Part shown: positions 16,242 to 18,603 of the stretch, piece after piece
Numbering within the stretch: position 1 is the stretch's first letter
How the letters are laid out: every line of letters begins with the position of its first letter
Source: JAIVGV01 sp035295985
GTDB taxonomy: Bacteria; Acidobacteriota; Blastocatellia; Pyrinomonadales; Pyrinomonadaceae
Assembly: GCA_035295985.1 (NCBI GenBank)
Contig: DATHBT010000044.1
Location: 1 to 18,603 of the forward strand
Direction of reading: 5' to 3'
Length of the DNA stretch: 18,603 nt
Position numbers and translations under genes: made by a program
Notes under the pieces: generated by a model
Told to the model about the DNA's origin: nothing
The model's database searches: none
What the model saw: the letters and a program-made list of their open reading frames with translations, nothing else

Positions 16242-16839
16242 GAGAGGAGGCTATTTCTCCTACAGTGAACGCATACTAGAGCACGCCCGTGTGGCGGGTC
16301 TGTTCAGTTATGTACAGATAAAGAAAAAGTTTACGCCCGGTCGCCGCTCGGCCGTGTGCACAGAATCTCCACAAATTGCGTACGTCACCGAACGGATGCC
16401 GCGGGCCGCGCGGCGTAGTATCGCGCTACTAACTACGCAAGAGACAAATTGGGGCAGGCTCGATTCAAGGGGCGTCGGCCGGGCAGACTATGTGGGTGGT
16501 GTGCCTGTGGGGGGGCGGCGTTTCGCCCGGCGGACTGGAGTGGCCGCGGGGGCTGTGAATTTCGGGCCTGCGGCAGACGGGTCGTCGGAAACGACCTGCG
16601 ACGATAGCGGCTGTCTCGGTTTCGCAGCCGCGTGAGAGCGAGCACGGGGGAGAGAGCAGGGGCGGGCGACTTGTGAGTCGCCCGCCCCTGCTCTCTTGCG
16701 CCGAGGTTGCGCGCTACACGATCCCGGAGGCACGCGTGCCGTACTCGCGTGCGCCGTCTCCGGTGAGGGGAGCGCCGCCGCTTCCGGGGCACGTCGGCAC
16801 GGTTTTTGTCTCGAAGTTTAGCGGACAAATCTGTTGAGC
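16242..16839. other. Gene-poor divergent intergenic region
   Basis: About 600 bases between the response regulator and the SRPBCC gene. Frames cross it on both strands (for example 154 residues on + and 139 on -), but they are low-complexity, Arg- or Gly-rich and without ribosome-binding sites, so I do not call them. Small symmetries: AGGAG/CTCCT around 16245-16261, and two overlapping stems TAGTA/TACTA and GCGTAGT/ACTACGC in 16413-16438. An A-rich island (ACAGATAAAGAAAAAG) lies near 16314-16329. The promoters for both flanking genes should be here, but none is convincing by eye. Confidence 0.4.
16651..16696. repeat. Perfect 21-bp palindrome with TGTG loop
   Basis: Bases 16651-16671 (starting AGAGAGCAGGGGCGGGC) are fully complementary to 16676-16696 (ending GCCCCTGCTCTCT) around the four-base loop TGTG. 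No gene ends close by on either strand, and no U-run follows. It resembles the other large GC-rich palindromes of this window rather than a terminator. Confidence 0.8.
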
Positions 16840-16889
16840 CGTTTTCGGACAAAGCGGGCCGCGGCGCGCCCGCAGGGTGTCCGAAAACG
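16840..16889. promoter_or_regulatory. Nested inverted repeat before the SRPBCC gene
   Basis: CGTTTTCGGACA (16840-16851) is the exact inverse of TGTCCGAAAACG (16878-16889), and a second short stem (GCGGGC/GCCCGC) lies inside. GCGGACAAA at 16821-16829 repeats the core of the left arm (TCGGACAAA) in direct orientation. The right arm ends 32 bases before the ATG at 16922. Either an operator or a leader hairpin would fit. Confidence 0.55.
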
Positions 16890-16921
16890 CGCTCGATTCG
16901 ACGGAAGGAGAGACCAGAAAG

Positions 16922-17710
16922 ATGGCAGCAACCGAAACTTCTTTAACACAAGGTGAGACCGGCGGCGAGTTGACCGGGGCGGGCGGCTCGCAGGGCGTCA
17001 ACGTCGGGCAGGTCGAGCGGTGGGCCTCGGCCGTCGGCGGCGGCGCGCTCGCGCTCTACGGGCTGACGCGCGGTAACCTGCCGGGCGTGGCGCTCGCGCT
17101 GCTCGGCGCGAGCCTCGTCTACCGCGGCACGACCGGACACTGCTACGCCTATCAGGCGATGGGCGTCAACACCGCGACGGCCGAAACCGATAACCCGAAC
17201 GTGAGCGTGCGGGGCGGGCACGGCGTCAAGGTCGAAAAGAGCATCACGATCAATCGGCAGCCCGAGGAGTTGTTCCGCTTCTGGCGCAACTTCGAGAATC
17301 TGCCGCGCGTGATGTCGCACCTCGAAGCCGTGCAGGTGACGGGCGACAACCGCTCGCACTGGGTCGCCAAAGCGCCGGCCGGCACGAGCGTGGAGTGGGA
17401 CGCCGAAGTCTATAACGAGAAGGAGAACGAGCTGATCGCGTGGCGCTCGCTCGAAGGCGCGGACGTGGACAACGCAGGCTCGGTTCACTTCACGCCCGCC
17501 CCCGCGGGCCGCGGCACGGAGCTGCGCGTCGTGCTCAAGTACGATCCGCCCGCGGGCAAGCTCGGCGCGGCCGTCGCCAAGCTGTTCGGCGAGGAGCCGG
17601 AGCAGCAACTGGATGAAGACCTGCGCCGCTTCAAGAGCATGATGGAGACGGGCGAGGTGCCGACCACTGAGGGCCAGCCTTCGGGGCGGGGCACGGGCGC
17701 GGGCGGCTAA
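16922..17710 (+). CDS. Membrane-anchored SRPBCC (polyketide cyclase/START-like) domain protein
   Basis: A 262-residue protein of two parts. After a Gly/Thr-rich N-terminus, residues 33-75 form a short hydrophobic hairpin (ASAVGGGALALYGL, then LPGVALALLGASLVYRG) like the YgaP/DUF2892 inner-membrane module. Residues 103-245 form an SRPBCC fold: KVEKSITINRQPEELFRFWRN, FENLPRVMSHLEAVQV, WRSLEGADVDNAGSVHF and TELRVVLKYDPPAGKLG are typical of the cyclase/dehydrase subfamily. The tail is Gly/Thr/Pro-rich. The ATG at 16922 is preferred, with AAGGAGAG upstream at a slightly long spacing; a GTG at 16877 lies inside an inverted repeat. A ligand-binding or lipid-associated role is the family expectation; the ligand is unknown. 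Confidence 0.88.
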   Translation: MAATETSLTQGETGGELTGAGGSQGVNVGQVERWASAVGGGALALYGLTRGNLPGVALALLGASLVYRGTTGHCYAYQAMGVNTATAETDNPNVSVRGGHGVKVEKSITINRQPEELFRFWRNFENLPRVMSHLEAVQVTGDNRSHWVAKAPAGTSVEWDAEVYNEKENELIAWRSLEGADVDNAGSVHFTPAPAGRGTELRVVLKYDPPAGKLGAAVAKLFGEEPEQQLDEDLRRFKSMMETGEVPTTEGQPSGRGTGAGG

Positions 17711-17713
17711 AGC

Positions 17714-17786
17714 AGAAGGCAGGAGGCGGGCGGCAGTCAAGAAACAGGGCGCGATTCGTCCTTGTCCTGACAGCCTTTTGCCGCCT
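17714..17786. repeat. Degenerate heptad repeat with weak inverted copy
   Basis: Just after the SRPBCC stop, 7-bp units GAAGGCA, GGAGGCG, GGCGGCA run from 17715 to 17735. An approximate inverse (CTGACAGCCTTTTGCCGCCT) lies at 17767-17786, about two thirds complementary. The 7-bp period matches the repeats of the tad locus with yet another sequence. Confidence 0.5.
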
Positions 17787-17799
17787 ACGTGTGATCCGA

Positions 17800-17841
17800 T
17801 TTCCCTCCGACTTTCGCGAATTGAGTCGGAGGGAAATTTTT
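17800..17841 (+). promoter_or_regulatory. Terminator-like hairpin that encloses the ribosome-binding site of the next gene
   Basis: TTTCCCTCCGACT (17800-17812) pairs perfectly with AGTCGGAGGGAAA (17824-17836) around an 11-base loop, followed by TTTTT. This is an intrinsic-terminator shape for the SRPBCC gene. The 3' arm contains GGAGGG, the only Shine-Dalgarno for the ATG at 17842, nine bases away. The same structure could therefore end one transcript and mask the start of the next. Confidence 0.75.
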
Positions 17842-18603
17842 ATGGCGATTAACGCGAACCTGCTGCGGCGTACCCCGGATCACCATCCGTTACTTAGCGC
17901 CTCTGATCATCGTCTGTTGCGGCGGCCCTCGGATCGGGGCCTGTTCCTGGCCGCCGCGATCCTCTTCCCGCTCGTCGTCCTCGCCGGGTACTTCAAGTCT
18001 TACTACTTCAGCGCCTTCTTCGACGTCCCGTCGGTCGCCAACAAGCTGGTGCACGCGCACGGCCTGGTGATGACGCTGTGGGTCGCCTACTTCTCGGCGC
18101 AGATCGCGCTCATCCGCACGAAGAACGTCCGGCTGCACATGACTATGGGGATGGCCGGCGTGGCCCTGGCGGCGCTCGTCGTAGTCGTCGGGATGGCGAC
18201 CGCCTACGACGCGCAGCTAGTGCGCGGCTCGGCGCCGCCGGGCGTGAACCCGCGCTCGTTCTTCGTGCTCCCGGCGCTGGACATGCTGCTGTTCGTGGTC
18301 TTCTTCGCCGGGGCGGTTTACTACCGGAAGCGCCCGACGGAGCACAAGACCCTGATGCTGATGACGGCCGTCGCCTTCGTGCCGGCGGCGCTCTTCCGGC
18401 TGCCAGTCGTGCCCCCGCAACTCATGATCCACTGGGCGTTCGGCGTGCCCCTCCTCGTCGCGCTCGCCTGCCTCGGGTGGCACGCGAGGAAGCACCGCAG
18501 GCTCAACAAAGTGTTTGCCGCCGCCGTCCTGCTCCTCGTCGCGTCGCACCCGCTGCGCATCTTCCTCCTGGGTTCGGAAGCTTGGCTCAGGTTCACCGCC
18601 TGG
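17842..18603 (+). CDS. Multi-pass membrane protein, 3' end cut by window edge
   Basis: An open frame of 254 codons that runs off the end of the window. After a hydrophilic, His/Arg-rich N-terminus of about 32 residues come at least six hydrophobic segments: GLFLAAAILFPLVVLAGYF, a HAHGLVMTLWVAYFSAQIAL helix, MAGVALAALVVVVGMATAY, SFFVLPALDMLLFVVFFAGAV, a LMLMTAVAFVPAALFRLPVV helix, and further segments near the edge. His residues recur at helix ends (VHAHG, RLHM, EHKT, MIHWAFG), a pattern seen in heme- or metal-binding membrane proteins, but I cannot name the family. GGAGGG precedes the ATG. G/C-rich codon use equals the neighbours. Confidence 0.82.
   Translation, partial: MAINANLLRRTPDHHPLLSASDHRLLRRPSDRGLFLAAAILFPLVVLAGYFKSYYFSAFFDVPSVANKLVHAHGLVMTLWVAYFSAQIALIRTKNVRLHMTMGMAGVALAALVVVVGMATAYDAQLVRGSAPPGVNPRSFFVLPALDMLLFVVFFAGAVYYRKRPTEHKTLMLMTAVAFVPAALFRLPVVPPQLMIHWAFGVPLLVALACLGWHARKHRRLNKVFAAAVLLLVASHPLRIFLLGSEAWLRFTAW

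Noticed and set aside
16310..16380. DnaA-box-like words (TTATGTACA, TCTCCACAA) that might suggest a replication origin
   Set aside because: Each has at least two mismatches, they are few and irregularly spaced, and no dnaA or dnaN gene is near.
16171..16635. 154-residue plus-strand frame in the divergent gap
   Set aside because: It begins in the 5' leader of the response regulator, has no good ribosome-binding site, and its second half is Gly/Arg low complexity.
16795..16810. Sigma-54-like CGGCACGGTTTTTGTC before the SRPBCC gene
   Set aside because: The -24 box lacks its T, and the -12 box reads GT instead of GC.

Overview
The window looks like a chromosomal segment of a high-GC bacterium, most likely an Acidobacteriota member. 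I would guess the Blastocatellia group, but that is inference. The best marker is a protein (7729-8799) of the Acidobacteria-type 'VWFA-related' family. Supporting it are a Tes-like radical SAM protein (10077-12116), a family with homologues in acidobacteria, and many palindromic repeats between genes. No plasmid, phage or insertion-sequence gene is visible.

Layout. Positions 1-5774 are the tail of a tad (tight adherence, type IVc pilus) locus: the secretion ATPase CpaF/TadA (cut by the window edge), TadB, TadC, a TadD-like TPR protein and a AAA+ ATPase with a helical, winged-helix-like N-terminus. Three of the four gaps here hold inverted repeats built from 7-bp units. Positions 5941-8799 carry a co-directional secreted or envelope set: a lytic transglycosylase with two copies of a small N-terminal module, a protein with a duplicated 'LTN..VV' module, and the VWFA protein, whose start overlaps the previous stop. 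A perfect 25-bp palindrome follows. Next is a hemerythrin-like protein (9018-9479) with its own terminator.

Positions 9546-10076 are gene-free but structured. They hold a near-perfect sigma-54 promoter, an inverted repeat about 115 bp upstream where an activator could bind, and a leader of roughly 360 nt with hairpins. All of this lies in front of the 679-residue Tes-like radical SAM gene. That family makes C-C bonds between lipid tails in archaea, and it is a candidate for membrane-spanning lipid synthesis here. A small unknown gene, surE, pcm (protein repair) and a YqaA/DedA-type membrane protein follow. A tRNA-Pro(CGG) with a textbook sigma-70 promoter comes next, and just after it lies a decayed HNH-nuclease gene.

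From 15644 to the end: a stand-alone response regulator on the minus strand, about 600 bp without a credible gene but with hairpins, an SRPBCC-domain membrane-anchored protein, and the start of a multi-pass membrane protein whose ribosome-binding site sits inside a 13-bp hairpin.

Functional calls rest on motif recognition by eye. No database search was run.
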